43,983 bases of DNA from Methylobacterium jeotgali. Its GTDB lineage: Bacteria > Pseudomonadota > Alphaproteobacteria > Rhizobiales > Beijerinckiaceae. This document shows positions 8,526 through 17,427 of the stretch, piece after piece. The notes under the pieces were generated by a model. It was not told the origin of the DNA, did no database searches, and saw only the letters and a program-made list of their open reading frames with translations. Made by a program: the position numbers and the translations under genes. Position 1 is the first letter of the stretch; each line of letters starts with the position of its first letter. Location of the stretch: contig NZ_BPQR01000053.1 in NCBI RefSeq assembly GCF_022179345.1, positions 1 through 43,983 of the forward strand. Reading direction: 5' to 3'.

Positions 8526-9853
8526 CCGCCATGGGTGAGCCACTCCTCCTTGCCGACGCCCATCTCGTCGACCCCGCTACGGGCCGCGAGGGCCGGGGCT
8601 CCGTTCTGGTCCGCGACGGCCGCATCGCCGATGTCGCCTGGGGCGCCACGCCCGGCACGCCCGAGGGCGCGCGGCGGATCGATTGCGCCGGGCTCACTCT
8701 GGCGCCGGGGCTCGTCGACCTGCGCGCCTTCGTCGGCGAGCCCGGTGCCGAGCACCGGGAGACCCTGGCCTCGGCGAGCGCCGCCGCGGCGGCGGGGGGC
8801 GTCACCACGCTGGTCTGCATGCCCGACACCAACCCCGTCATCGACGGGGCGCCGATCGTGGACTTCGTGCTGCGCCGCGCCCGCGACACGGCCTGCGTCA
8901 ACGTGCTGCCGGCCGCCGCCATCACCAAGGGCCTGGAAGGCCGGGAGATGACCGAGTTCGGGCTCCTCCAGGAGGCCGGTGCCGTCGCCTTCACGGATGG
9001 CTTGAAGGCGGTGACGAACGCCCAGGTGATGCGCCGGGCGCTCACCTACGCCCGCGACTTCGGCGCGCTCCTCATGCAGCATGTCGAGGAGCCGGATCTC
9101 GTCGGCGAAGGTGTCATGAACGAGGGCGAGATGGCCTCGCGGCTCGGGCTCGCCGGCATCCCGCGCGAGGCCGAGACAGTGATGCTGGAGCGCGACATCC
9201 GACTCGTGCGCCTCACCCGCGCCCGCTACCACGCGGCGATGATCTCCTGCCCGGATTCCATCGAGATCGTGCGGCAGGCCAAGCACGACGGCCTGCCCGT
9301 GACCTGCGGGATCTCGATCAACAACCTCATCCTGAACGAGGGCGACATCGGCGGGTACCGGACCTTCTGCAAGCTGTCGCCGCCGCTGCGCACCGAGGAG
9401 GACCGCCTCGCCATGGTCCAGGCGCTGGCGGACGGCGTCATCGACGTGATCGTCTCCGACCACAACCCGCAGGACGTGGAGACGAAGCGCCTGCCCTTCG
9501 CCGAGGCCGCCGACGGGGCGCTCGGCATCGAGACCCTGCTCGGCGCGGGGCTCCGGCTCGTCCATGACGGATCGCTGACGCTGCCCCGGCTGCTCGCGGC
9601 GCTGACCTCGGGCCCCGCCGGGCTGCTCCGCCGCGAGGCCGGGCGGCTGGCGCCGGGCGCGCCGGCCGACCTCATCCTGATCGATCCCGAGTTGCCCTAC
9701 GTCCTCGACAAGACGAAGCTGAAGTCCCGCTCCAAGAACTCGCCCTTCGACGAGGCCCGCCTCCAGGGCGCGGCGGTGCTGACGCTGGTGGCCGGCCGCG
9801 AGGTCTTCCGGCACGACGCCTTCACACAAGATGCCTCGGCGGGGACCGCCTGA
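8522..9853 (+). CDS. Dihydroorotase-like protein, probably non-catalytic (PyrC'/PyrX type)
   Basis: 443 residues from the GTG at 8522, which overlaps the pyrB stop; an ATG at 8531 is an alternative. The fold is class I dihydroorotase: [25 protein letters not shown], the AFTDG aspartate and [13 protein letters not shown] are all present. The metal-binding His-x-His after GLVDL is replaced by Arg68-Ala69-Phe70, and the distal TPHHL histidine region reads SINNLILNE. Two of the metal-ligand sites are therefore missing, and the protein should not be a working dihydroorotase. In other bacteria such proteins act as structural partners that assemble the PyrB dodecamer. An active PyrC is expected elsewhere in the genome. 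Annotation pipelines usually call it plain pyrC. Confidence 0.85.
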   Translation: MTAMGEPLLLADAHLVDPATGREGRGSVLVRDGRIADVAWGATPGTPEGARRIDCAGLTLAPGLVDLRAFVGEPGAEHRETLASASAAAAAGGVTTLVCMPDTNPVIDGAPIVDFVLRRARDTACVNVLPAAAITKGLEGREMTEFGLLQEAGAVAFTDGLKAVTNAQVMRRALTYARDFGALLMQHVEEPDLVGEGVMNEGEMASRLGLAGIPREAETVMLERDIRLVRLTRARYHAAMISCPDSIEIVRQAKHDGLPVTCGISINNLILNEGDIGGYRTFCKLSPPLRTEEDRLAMVQALADGVIDVIVSDHNPQDVETKRLPFAEAADGALGIETLLGAGLRLVHDGSLTLPRLLAALTSGPAGLLRREAGRLAPGAPADLILIDPELPYVLDKTKLKSRSKNSPFDEARLQGAAVLTLVAGREVFRHDAFTQDASAGTA

Positions 9854-10446
9854 TGGACGCCCTCGTCCTCACCCTGGCGCTGGCCGGCGGCTACCTCGCC
9901 GGCTCGATCCCCTTCGGCCTGATCCTGACGCGATACGCCGGCCTCGGCGACGTGCGCGCGATCGGCTCGGGCAACATCGGCGCGACGAACGTGCTGCGCA
10001 CCGGCCGCAAGGGCCTCGCCGCCGCGACGCTCCTCGGGGACGCGCTGAAAGGCACCGCCGCGGTGCTCGTCGCCGGACGGCTCGGGGGTGAGGATGCGGC
10101 GCTCGCCGCCGGCCTCGGCGCCTTCCTGGGGCATCTCTTCCCGGTCTGGCTCGGCTTCAAGGGCGGCAAGGGCGTCGCGACCTTCATCGGCGTGCTCCTC
10201 GCCCTGAGCCCCCTTGCGACCCTCGTCTTCGCCGCGATCTGGATCGGGCTCGCCTTCGCGATGCGCTACTCCTCGCTCTCGGCGCTCTCGGCCTCGGCGG
10301 CGACGCCGCCGGTGCTGTGGGCGCTCGGACAGCCCCGGGCGGCCGTGCTCTTCCTCGTGCTCGGGCTGCTGCTCTGGTGGAAGCACGCTCCCAACATCCG
10401 CCGCCTCCTGGCGGGCACCGAGGGCCGCATCGGCCAGAAGGGCTGA
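9853..10446 (+). CDS. plsY: Glycerol-3-phosphate acyltransferase (acyl-phosphate dependent)
   Basis: 197 residues, integral membrane. It transfers an acyl group from acyl phosphate (made by PlsX) to sn-1 of glycerol 3-phosphate, the first step of phospholipid synthesis. The PlsY motifs are visible: [45 protein letters not shown], and a final hydrophobic segment ending in [16 protein letters not shown]. About five membrane segments are predicted. The ATG overlaps the upstream stop by one base (TGATG), so it is co-translated with pyrB and the dihydroorotase-like gene. Confidence 0.96.
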   Translation: MDALVLTLALAGGYLAGSIPFGLILTRYAGLGDVRAIGSGNIGATNVLRTGRKGLAAATLLGDALKGTAAVLVAGRLGGEDAALAAGLGAFLGHLFPVWLGFKGGKGVATFIGVLLALSPLATLVFAAIWIGLAFAMRYSSLSALSASAATPPVLWALGQPRAAVLFLVLGLLLWWKHAPNIRRLLAGTEGRIGQKG

Positions 10447-10460
10447 GCGGGGCCGAGACC

Positions 10461-11624
10461 ATGCGCCTCAGCGACGGCCAGAGGATCGAGTGGCTGCGGC
10501 TGATCCGCTGCGAGGGCGTCGGCCCGCGCACCTTCCGCAGCCTCGTCAACCGCTTCGGGGGTGCCGGCGCCGCGCTCGCCGCGCTTCCGGCCCTCTCGAA
10601 GGCGCGGGGCCGCCCGATCGTCCCGCCGAGCCGGGCGCAGGCCGAGGACGAGATCGCCGCCGCCGCCCGCATCGGCGCCCGCTACGTCGCCACGGGCGAG
10701 CCCGATTATCCCGCCTGCCTCCAGGCGGCCGACGCCGCCCCGCCGCTCCTCGCCATCCGGGGCGGATGCGAGGTGCTGCGGCGGCCGGCGGTGGCGATGG
10801 TCGGCTCCCGCAACGCCTCCGCCGCCGGGCTCGCCTTCACGGCCCGCCTCGCGGAGGGTTTCGGGCAGGCCGGGCTCGTGGTCGTCTCGGGGCTGGCGCG
10901 CGGCATCGACGCCCGCGCCCACAAGAGCGCGCTCGGCACCGGCACGATCGCGGTGCTCGCCGGCGGCCACGACCGGGTCTATCCGGCGAACCACCTACCC
11001 CTCGTGGACGCGATCCTGGAGGCCGGCGGAGCCGTCGTCGCCGAGATGCCCATGGGCTGGGAGCCGCGGGGCCGCGACTTCCCGAGACGCAACCGCATCA
11101 TCTCGGGGCTGTCGCTCGGAACCGTCGTGGTCGAGGCGGCGCGGCGCTCCGGCTCGCTCATCACCGCCCGCTACGCCCTGGAGCAGGGCCGGGACGTCTT
11201 CGCCGTGCCGGGCTCGCCCCTCGATCCCCGTGCCGAGGGCACCAACGACCTGATCCGCCAGGGCGCGACGCTGGTGGCCGAGGCCGACCACGTGATCGAC
11301 GCCCTGGCGCCGCTGATCGAGCGCGGGCCCTCCGCGCTACCGGTCGCCGCGCCGGCGGGGCAGGGCGCCTTCTGGGACGAGACCGATCTCGACGCGCCCG
11401 AGCCGCCTCCGACGGACGATGCCGAGCCCTTGCCCGAGCCGGAGGAGCCGGCCGACGAGCGTGCCCGCCTCGTCGCGGCGCTGAGCCCGACCCCGGTGAG
11501 CACCGACGCCCTGGCCCGCGCCGCGGGCTTGAGCGCCCGCGTCGTCCAGACGTTGCTTCTCGAGCTGGAGCTCGACGGCCGCATCGAGCGCCACGGCAGC
11601 GGCGCCGTCTCGCTGATCCGCTGA
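10461..11624 (+). CDS. dprA: DNA-processing protein DprA
   Basis: 387 residues. DprA binds incoming single-stranded DNA and loads RecA during transformation. The N-terminal SAM/HhH-like part begins LSDGQRIEWLRLIRCEGVGPRTF. The Rossmann-like core has AMVGSRNASAAG, VVVSGLARGIDARAH, RNRIISGLS and EAARRSGSLITARYALEQGRD. A Pro/Glu-rich linker (about residues 305-335) leads to a C-terminal winged-helix-like domain (STDALARAAGLSARVVQTLLLELELDGRIERH). I use the ATG at 10461, 14 bases after plsY, because it begins the family N-terminus. Gene order pyrB-pyrC-plsY-dprA is common in alphaproteobacteria. dprA and ruvX converge with only 4 bases between stops. Confidence 0.95.
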   Translation: MRLSDGQRIEWLRLIRCEGVGPRTFRSLVNRFGGAGAALAALPALSKARGRPIVPPSRAQAEDEIAAAARIGARYVATGEPDYPACLQAADAAPPLLAIRGGCEVLRRPAVAMVGSRNASAAGLAFTARLAEGFGQAGLVVVSGLARGIDARAHKSALGTGTIAVLAGGHDRVYPANHLPLVDAILEAGGAVVAEMPMGWEPRGRDFPRRNRIISGLSLGTVVVEAARRSGSLITARYALEQGRDVFAVPGSPLDPRAEGTNDLIRQGATLVAEADHVIDALAPLIERGPSALPVAAPAGQGAFWDETDLDAPEPPPTDDAEPLPEPEEPADERARLVAALSPTPVSTDALARAAGLSARVVQTLLLELELDGRIERHGSGAVSLIR

Positions 11625-11628
11625 GGGC

Positions 11629-12171
11629 TCACGAGAACGGGAAGCGGTCGCCCTTCGGGACCTCGTCCGGGGCGTCCCCGGAAAGCTCCGCCATCACGTC
11701 GAGGCAGCCCTGCAGGATGTAGGTGGCGGCGAGCTTGTCCACGAGCTCGCCCCGGCGCGCCCGGGAGGCGTCGGCCTCGATCAGCGCCCGCGTGACCACC
11801 GCCGTCGAGAGCCGCTCGTCGAAGAACACCGAGGGCAAGTCGAGGAGCCCCTTGAGGTTCCTCATGAAGGCGCGGCTCGACTGGGCGCGGGGCCCCTCGC
11901 TGCCGTCCATGTTGAGCGGCAGGCCCATGACGAGGCCGCCGACCCCGTGCTGCTCGCACAGGGCCTTCAGCCGCTGCGCATCCGGCGTGAACTTCACCCG
12001 GCGGATGGTCTCGAGCGGCGAGGCGATGCTGCGGCCGACATCGGAGAGGGCGAGCCCGATGGTCTTAGTGCCGAGATCGATGCCGATCAGCCGCGGCAGG
12101 CCACGGGCGGCTTGAGCGGAAACGGTCTCGGCGAAGGCGCGCAGGGCGTCGTGATCCACGGGGTTGTCCAC
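11629..12171 (-). CDS. ruvX: RuvX/YqgF Holliday-junction resolvase-like RNase
   Basis: RNase H-fold protein, implicated in 16S rRNA 5' processing and proposed as a junction resolvase. Conserved blocks are [17 protein letters not shown] (catalytic Asp), [34 protein letters not shown] and [20 protein letters not shown] (distal Asp). The start is uncertain. I use the GTG at 12171 (180 aa); a GTG at 12159 and ATGs at 12228 and 12231 are also in frame, and none has a clear ribosome-binding site. The family core begins about 27 residues into my version, so all choices keep it intact. It converges on dprA with a 4 bp gap. Confidence 0.9.
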   Translation of the reverse strand: MDNPVDHDALRAFAETVSAQAARGLPRLIGIDLGTKTIGLALSDVGRSIASPLETIRRVKFTPDAQRLKALCEQHGVGGLVMGLPLNMDGSEGPRAQSSRAFMRNLKGLLDLPSVFFDERLSTAVVTRALIEADASRARRGELVDKLAATYILQGCLDVMAELSGDAPDEVPKGDRFPFS

Positions 12172-12291
12172 CGGCGTTAACCATGCCGCGCGATGGCGCT
12201 CGCGCGGCGGCAGCGTTCGGCCATACATCACGTTAACGCTTCGTTAACCCTGCCCGAGCCGCCCGTGCCCGCAGCCGACCCCGCCCGCTCC

Positions 12292-12441
12292 ATGCCGAGG
12301 CCCATGCCGCGCCGGCACAAGCTGATGCTGCTCGCCGCCTTCGAGCTTCTGGTGATCGGCTTCTGCCAGGCGAGCGAGCATCCCAACAGGCGGGGCGTCG
12401 CCGTGGAGCTGCCGGCGAACCCTCGCCACGTCGTGACCTGA
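12292..12441 (+). CDS. Possible 49-residue membrane peptide
   Basis: An open frame from the ATG at 12292 would encode a basic N-terminus (PRRHK), one hydrophobic segment ([17 protein letters not shown]) and a short polar tail. It lies in the 383 bp between ruvX and gatC, which otherwise holds only a TTAACG-rich stretch near 12173-12247 and the gatC promoter. No convincing ribosome-binding site or homologue is recognised. The hydrophobic run is the only evidence for it, and it may be chance. Confidence 0.25.
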   Translation: MPRPMPRRHKLMLLAAFELLVIGFCQASEHPNRRGVAVELPANPRHVVT

Positions 12442-12453
12442 CGCGCGCCCGCG

Positions 12454-12482
12454 TTGCGGCTTCGGAAGACCGGGTGCTATAG
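12454..12482 (+). promoter_or_regulatory. Predicted sigma-70 promoter of the gat operon
   Basis: TTGCGG (12454-12459) and CTATAG (12477-12482) have the ideal 17 bp spacing. The -10 is followed by CCCCGGCG, the same context seen at pyrB and ndk. Transcription would begin near 12489, giving gatC a leader of about 65 nt. Confidence 0.6.
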
Positions 12483-12554
12483 CCCCGGCGACGGCCGGCG
12501 GACCGGCAGCGATGCCGGCGCCGGCGATCTTCGAAGCCGTGGATCCGGGGCCCC

Positions 12555-12842
12555 ATGTCCGTCGACGCACAGACCGTGAGGCGCATCGCCCACCTCGCCC
12601 GCATCGCGGTGAGCGAGGAGGAGGTGGCGCCGCTCCAGGGCGAGCTCAACGCCATCCTCGCCTTCGTCGAGCAGCTCGGCGCCGTGGACGTGACCGGGGT
12701 CGAGCCGATGACCTCCGTGACGCCGATGCGGATGAAGCGCCGCGAGGACGCCATCACCGAGGGCGACCGGGCGGCCGACATCGTCGCCAACGCGCCGGAG
12801 ACCGAGGACGGCTACTTCCTCGTCCCGAAGGTGGTCGAGTAA
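12555..12842 (+). CDS. gatC: Asp/Glu-tRNA amidotransferase subunit C
   Basis: 95 residues, ATG at 12555. GatC is the small belt-like subunit that wraps round GatA and stabilises the GatCAB complex. The typical N-terminal helix is present ([28 protein letters not shown]). The extended C-terminal part reads [19 protein letters not shown] and ends in the conserved [10 protein letters not shown]. It is the first gene of the gat operon, 59 bases ahead of gatA. Confidence 0.96.
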   Translation: MSVDAQTVRRIAHLARIAVSEEEVAPLQGELNAILAFVEQLGAVDVTGVEPMTSVTPMRMKRREDAITEGDRAADIVANAPETEDGYFLVPKVVE

Positions 12843-12901
12843 CGCTCGCCGGCTCGGCCGACGCTTCGACTGACTTGGGACCACGAGAGACGACGGGACA
12901 C

Positions 12902-14383
12902 GTGAGCGCACTCAACGAACTCACCCTCGCCGAGGCCCGCGACGGCCTCAAGGCGCGCAGCTTCTCCGCCCGCGAGCTGACGCAGGCCCATGTCGACGCG
13001 ATCGCCGAGGCGCGGGCGCTGAACGCCTACCTCGTCGAGACGCCCGAGCGGGCGCTGGCGATGGCCGACGCCTCCGACGCCAGGCTCGCCGCCGGCGAGG
13101 GCGGCCCGCTGGAGGGCCTGCCGCTCGGCATCAAGGACCTGTTCTGCACCGAGGGCGTCGCCACCACCGCGGCCTCGAGGATCCTCGAGGGCTTCACGCC
13201 GCACTACGAGTCTCGCGTCTCGGAAAACCTCTGGCGCGACGGCGCCGTGATGCTCGGCAAGCTCAACCTCGACGAGTTCGCCATGGGCTCCTCGAACGAG
13301 ACCAGCGCCTACGGCGACGTCATCTCGCCCTGGCGCCGCAACGGTTCCGACGCGGCGATCGTGCCCGGCGGCTCCTCGGGCGGCTCGGCGGCGGCGGTGG
13401 CCGCCCGCCTCTGCCTCGGCGCGACCGCCACCGACACCGGCGGCTCGATCCGCCAGCCCGCCGCCTTCACCGGCACGGTCGGCATCAAGCCGACCTACGG
13501 GCGCTGCTCCCGCTGGGGGATCGTGGCCTTCGCCTCCTCCCTCGACCAGGCGGGGCCGATCGCCCGCACCGTGCGCGACTCGGCGATCCTGCTCGGCTCC
13601 ATGGCCGGCCACGACCCCCGCGACACCACGAGCGTCGACATCGCCGTGCCGGACTTCGAGGCCGCCGTCTCGCGGGGCGTGAAGGGGCTGACCATCGGCA
13701 TCCCGCGCGAGTACCGGGTCGAGGGCATGCCTGCCGAGATCCAGGCCCTCTGGGACCGGGGCGCGGAGTGGCTGAAGGCGGCCGGCGCGACGATCCGGGA
13801 GATCTCGCTGCCGCACACCAAGCTCGCGCTGCCGGCCTACTACATCGTCGCCCCGGCCGAGGCCTCCTCGAACCTCGCCCGCTACGACGGCGTCCGCTAC
13901 GGGCTGCGCGTGCCGGGTAAGGACATCGTCTCGATGTACGAGAACACCCGCGCCGCCGGCTTCGGCCGCGAGGTGAAGCGGCGCATCATGATCGGCACCT
14001 ACGTGCTCTCAGCGGGCTACTACGACGCCTACTACGTGCGCGCGCAGAAGATCCGCACGCTGATCAAGCGCGACTTCGAGACCGCCTATGCCGAGGGCGT
14101 CGATGCGATCCTGACCCCCGCCACCCCGTCCGCCGCCTTCGGGATCGGCGAGAAGGCGAGCGCGGACCCCGTGGAGATGTACCTCAACGACGTCTTCACG
14201 GTGACGGTGAACATGGCGGGCCTGCCCGGCATCGCGATGCCCGCGGGGCTCGACGCGCAAGGGCTGCCGCTCGGCCTCCAGCTCATCGGCCGGCCCTTCG
14301 ACGAGGAGACGCTCTTCGCCGCCGGCCAGGTCATCGAGGAGGCCGCCGGGGTGCTCGCGCGGCCGAAGGTGTGGTGGGCGTGA
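12902..14383 (+). CDS. gatA: Asp/Glu-tRNA amidotransferase subunit A (glutaminase)
   Basis: 493 residues from the GTG at 12902 ([16 protein letters not shown]). GatA is the amidase-signature subunit that releases ammonia from glutamine for GatB. The catalytic triad is visible: Lys78 (GIKDLFC), cis-Ser158 ([14 protein letters not shown]) and nucleophile Ser182 ([12 protein letters not shown]), with the usual 24-residue gap between the two serines. An open frame runs upstream to 12512 but overlaps gatC and is not family-like. Normally gatB follows closely; here two extra small genes (14388-15060) lie between. Confidence 0.97.
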   Translation: MSALNELTLAEARDGLKARSFSARELTQAHVDAIAEARALNAYLVETPERALAMADASDARLAAGEGGPLEGLPLGIKDLFCTEGVATTAASRILEGFTPHYESRVSENLWRDGAVMLGKLNLDEFAMGSSNETSAYGDVISPWRRNGSDAAIVPGGSSGGSAAAVAARLCLGATATDTGGSIRQPAAFTGTVGIKPTYGRCSRWGIVAFASSLDQAGPIARTVRDSAILLGSMAGHDPRDTTSVDIAVPDFEAAVSRGVKGLTIGIPREYRVEGMPAEIQALWDRGAEWLKAAGATIREISLPHTKLALPAYYIVAPAEASSNLARYDGVRYGLRVPGKDIVSMYENTRAAGFGREVKRRIMIGTYVLSAGYYDAYYVRAQKIRTLIKRDFETAYAEGVDAILTPATPSAAFGIGEKASADPVEMYLNDVFTVTVNMAGLPGIAMPAGLDAQGLPLGLQLIGRPFDEETLFAAGQVIEEAAGVLARPKVWWA

Positions 14384-14387
14384 AGCC

Positions 14388-14732
14388 GTGATACCCCAGA
14401 ACACGTCGGAATGGCTTGCTTGGGGAGGGGTAGCAGTTCCCCTCATAACTCTCGCCTTGTCCGCAATTGTATTTGTAGCGGGCTACTGGCGAAAAGGCTC
14501 TATATCAGAGCACGCGAGATTCTTTGAATTAATGACATATTTGGATGATCCGCACAGACCAATCGCAAGCAAGATGGCTGCCCTATACGAGTTACGCCGC
14601 TTCAAAAAGAAATCTGATTTCATTGTTCGATTCTGCGACCTCTTTCCTACACTCGTGAGCGGGACTTCAGCGACTCCTCTAATCAATGAGGCCCGCCACA
14701 CAGCAGATCATCTCCGAAAGCACGCTCGATGA
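14388..14732 (+). CDS. AT-rich orphan gene: small membrane-anchored protein inside the gat operon
   Basis: 114 residues from the GTG at 14388, four bases after the gatA stop. The N-terminus has one membrane segment (WGGVAVPLITLALSAIVFVAGYW). The rest is soluble, basic and probably helical (SKMAALYELRRFKKKSDFIVRFCDLF, then EARHTADHLRKHAR). The composition is foreign: 55 of 120 bases at 14461-14580 are G or C (46%), against 42 of 60 (70%) at 14281-14340 in gatA. Codons avoided by the neighbours are used here (ATA three times; AGA, TTA and CTA twice each). I recognise no family. It looks like recent acquisition, and would be co-transcribed with gat genes unless it has its own promoter. There is no obvious Shine-Dalgarno sequence. 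Confidence 0.7.
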   Translation: MIPQNTSEWLAWGGVAVPLITLALSAIVFVAGYWRKGSISEHARFFELMTYLDDPHRPIASKMAALYELRRFKKKSDFIVRFCDLFPTLVSGTSATPLINEARHTADHLRKHAR

Positions 14733-14760
14733 AGCGGTGGGTAGATAAGGCCGAAATTTA

Positions 14761-15060
14761 GTGACCGTTCCCGTCTACCCCTGGACCGTCTGGATCGTCG
14801 CCGCCCTCGATCCGATCCTGATCGGGCTCGCCCTCTACCTCGGCTACACGGCGAGCCAGTTCGGCAAGGTCTTCATCGCCGCGATCATCGCGCTCGCCGT
14901 CTCGGTGCTGGCCTCCTGGGCGATCACGGCGGTGGGCATCCCCTGGCCCGCCCCGATCAGCCACGACGGGCCGACCTTCTTCCCCGTCCGGCTCGTCGGC
15001 GCCTTTCTCTGGGCGCTCGTCGGCTACGGCGCCCGGCGGGTCCTCGCCCGCCGCGCTTGA
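14761..15060 (+). CDS. Small multi-spanning membrane protein, unknown function
   Basis: 99 residues from the GTG at 14761. About three membrane segments can be seen: WTVWIVAALDPILIGLALYLGY, VFIAAIIALAVSVLASWAITAVG, and LVGAFLWALVGYGARRVLARR. A short polar loop (PAPISHDGPTFFP) lies before the last one. Base composition is normal for the genome, unlike the gene just upstream, so this is probably the older resident of the gatA-gatB gap. I do not recognise a named family. Codon use and hydrophobic pattern support a real gene. Confidence 0.75.
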   Translation: MTVPVYPWTVWIVAALDPILIGLALYLGYTASQFGKVFIAAIIALAVSVLASWAITAVGIPWPAPISHDGPTFFPVRLVGAFLWALVGYGARRVLARRA

Positions 15061-15129
15061 CCCTCGCTCCGGTCCCCACCTAACTCGGTCCGGACAACCG
15101 GCCGGACTCCAGGCGATCCCCAGGCGACC

Positions 15130-16602
15130 ATGACCGCACCCGTGAACCCCAAGAAGCTCATCAAGGGCGGCCTGCACGACTGGGAGGTCGTGATCGGCAT
15201 GGAGATCCACGCCCAGGTCACGAGCCGATCGAAGCTGTTCTCCGGCGCCGCCACCGCCTTCGGGGCCGAGCCCAACGCCCACGTCTCCCTCGTCGACGCG
15301 GCGATGCCCGGCATGCTGCCGGTCATCAACGAGGAGTGCGTCGCCCAGGCCGTGCGCACCGGCCTCGGGCTGAAGGCGCGGATCAACCTGCGCTCGGTGT
15401 TCGACCGGAAGAACTACTTCTACCCGGACCTGCCCCAGGGCTACCAGATCAGCCAGTACAAGGACCCGATCGTCGGCGAGGGCGAGGTGCTGGTCGACCT
15501 CCCCGAGGGCGAGAGCATCACGGTCGGCATCGAGCGCCTGCACCTCGAGCAGGACGCCGGCAAGTCGCTCCACGACCAGAGCCCGACCCAGAGCTTCGTC
15601 GACCTCAACCGCTCGGGCGTCGCGCTGATGGAGATCGTCTCGCGGCCGGATCTCCGCTCCTCGGAGGAGGCGCGGGCCTACGTGACGAAGCTGCGCACCA
15701 TCCTGCGCTACCTCGGCACCTGCGACGGCGACATGGAGAAGGGGAACCTGCGCGCCGACGTCAACGTCTCCGTGCGCCGCCCGGGCGAACCGCTCGGCAC
15801 CCGCTGCGAGATCAAGAACGTCAACTCGATCCGCTTCATCGGCCAGGCCATCGAGACCGAGGCGCGCCGCCAGATCGCGATCCTCGAGGATGGCGGCCGG
15901 ATCGGCCAGGAGACGCGCCTGTTCGATCCGGGCAAGGGCGAGACCCGCTCCATGCGCTCCAAGGAGGAGGCGCACGACTACCGCTACTTCCCCGATCCGG
16001 ACCTGCTGCCGCTGGAGTTCGATCAGGCCTTCGTGGACGGCCTCGCCGCCGGCCTGCCGGAGCTGCCCGACGCCAAGAAGGCCCGCTTCGTTTCCGATTT
16101 CGGCCTCTCGCCCTACGACGCGGGCGTGCTCGTCGCCGAGCGCGCCTCCGCCGACTACTACGAGGCGGTGGCCAAGGGACGCGACGGCAAGCTCGCCGCG
16201 AACTGGGTGATCAACGAGCTGTTCGGCCGCCTCAACAAGGAGGGCAAGGGCATCGAGGAGACCCCGGTCTCCGCGGCCCAGCTCGGCGCCATCGTCGACC
16301 TCATCGTCGAGGGCACCATCTCCGGCAAGATCGCCAAGGACCTCTTCGAGATCGTCTGGAGCGAAGGCGGCGACCCACGCGCCGTCGTCGAAGAGCGGGG
16401 GATGAAGCAGGTCACCGACACCGGCGCCATCGAGGCCGCCGTGGACGCGATCATCGCCGGCAATCCGGACAAGGTCGCCCAGGCGAAGGAGAAGCCGACC
16501 CTGCTCGGCTGGTTCGTCGGCCAGACCATGAAAGCCACCGGCGGCAAGGCCAACCCGGCCGCCGTCAACGCGCTCCTGAAGGCCAAGCTCGGCATCGAGT
16601 GA
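15130..16602 (+). CDS. gatB: Asp/Glu-tRNA amidotransferase subunit B
   Basis: 490 residues. GatB phosphorylates the misacylated Asp or Glu on tRNA and amidates it with ammonia channelled from GatA. Family blocks are [90 protein letters not shown] and [13 protein letters not shown]. The C-terminal YqeY-like tRNA-binding tail ends [25 protein letters not shown]. The ATG at 15130 gives the expected start. The 69 bp between the preceding gene and gatB show no clear promoter. Confidence 0.98.
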   Translation: MTAPVNPKKLIKGGLHDWEVVIGMEIHAQVTSRSKLFSGAATAFGAEPNAHVSLVDAAMPGMLPVINEECVAQAVRTGLGLKARINLRSVFDRKNYFYPDLPQGYQISQYKDPIVGEGEVLVDLPEGESITVGIERLHLEQDAGKSLHDQSPTQSFVDLNRSGVALMEIVSRPDLRSSEEARAYVTKLRTILRYLGTCDGDMEKGNLRADVNVSVRRPGEPLGTRCEIKNVNSIRFIGQAIETEARRQIAILEDGGRIGQETRLFDPGKGETRSMRSKEEAHDYRYFPDPDLLPLEFDQAFVDGLAAGLPELPDAKKARFVSDFGLSPYDAGVLVAERASADYYEAVAKGRDGKLAANWVINELFGRLNKEGKGIEETPVSAAQLGAIVDLIVEGTISGKIAKDLFEIVWSEGGDPRAVVEERGMKQVTDTGAIEAAVDAIIAGNPDKVAQAKEKPTLLGWFVGQTMKATGGKANPAAVNALLKAKLGIE

Positions 16603-17427
16603 GGCCGGGCTCAGAGTCTCTCTATACCGGCTGATCCCCGTCGGCGCGGGCGGGAACCTCTCTCCTCGCTTGCGGGAGAGGGCCGCGCCTTCTCCCTCAC
16701 CGCCGCTGCGGCTTCGCCTCCGCTTCCATAGGCACGATGAGGTGAAGTCAGGCCTCTCCCCGTGCGACGGGGAGAGGAGATCGCGCCGCGCGGCCCGATC
16801 CGATCAGCCGAAGACCGTGTGTGATGGCTGCACCGGCAAGCGTGCATGCGAGAGGGGCGCCCCCGGCCTCGAGCCGTGCACCTGCGGGTGAGGATCGCGA
16901 TGTCTCGAGCCTCGCCAGGGCTTCTTCGCCCCGGCGGGACCGGGTTCGGACGCGGTTGAGGTGGGGCCTTCAGCGTGTTCGAAGGCGTGCCGTGTGATCG
17001 GCCGCTTCTGCGCCCCTGGAGCCGCTTCCGTCCGGTCGTCCGTCTGTGCGCCGCTGGGATCCGGGCCGAACCGTGCCGGGTCCGTCTATGCGGCCTTCCG
17101 CTCCGGTGGAGTCATTCCTGTCTCCTCCTGATGCATCGACGTGATGGGCGACAGCATTCGCTCTCGTCCTGCCGTTCTGTGCTTGCTCTCGCGAAGCACA
17201 CCGAGAGACTGCGACCGTATTCGCGAGCCGTCAACAGGAAATTTTCCGTCTCGCTTGCCGAACGATGATTTCGAGCGCCCTTGGCGCGGCGCAAAACAAT
17301 CATTCCAACGAGTTGGCGGCCCTTTCGCCGCGCCGCGAGATTTTCGCGGCGGCCTTTCAGGGGGCTTCCCGCTCCAGGATCTCGGTCTTCCCGAGGGGGC
17401 AGATGCCGTAACCGAACGGCTCGCCCC
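16603..17427. other. Gene-free convergent spacer between gatB and the efflux operon
   Basis: 825 bases lie between the 3' ends of two convergent units. The first 175 hold REP-like hairpins (listed separately). The rest has no frame with a ribosome-binding site and family-like sequence. Frames at 16975-17268 and 17141-17431 give Arg/Cys/Ser-rich translations and look accidental. A small hairpin lies at 17332-17350 (GCCGCGA, 5 nt loop, TCGCGGC). Composition becomes less GC-rich near 17140-17320. It may be a decayed gene or hold a small RNA; I cannot support either. Confidence 0.5.
16657..16777. repeat. REP-like CT-rich hairpin pair
   Basis: Two hairpins of the CCTCTCCC/GGGAGAGG type: an imperfect one at 16657-16682 and a perfect 9 bp stem at 16753-16761 and 16769-16777 with a 7 nt loop (GTGCGAC). 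Related elements lie at 24065-24118, 32132-32156 and 37803-37938, all between genes. Here it sits downstream of gatB and could end transcription from both sides. Confidence 0.6.

Noticed and set aside
12512..12901. N-terminal extension of gatA
   Set aside because: It overlaps gatC in another frame and is Arg/Gly-rich noise; GatA begins at the GTG at 12902.
17332..17350. Hairpin as terminator of the efflux operon
   Set aside because: The 7 bp stem lies about 80 bases after the hlyD stop and has no T-tract on minus, so I do not call it a terminator.
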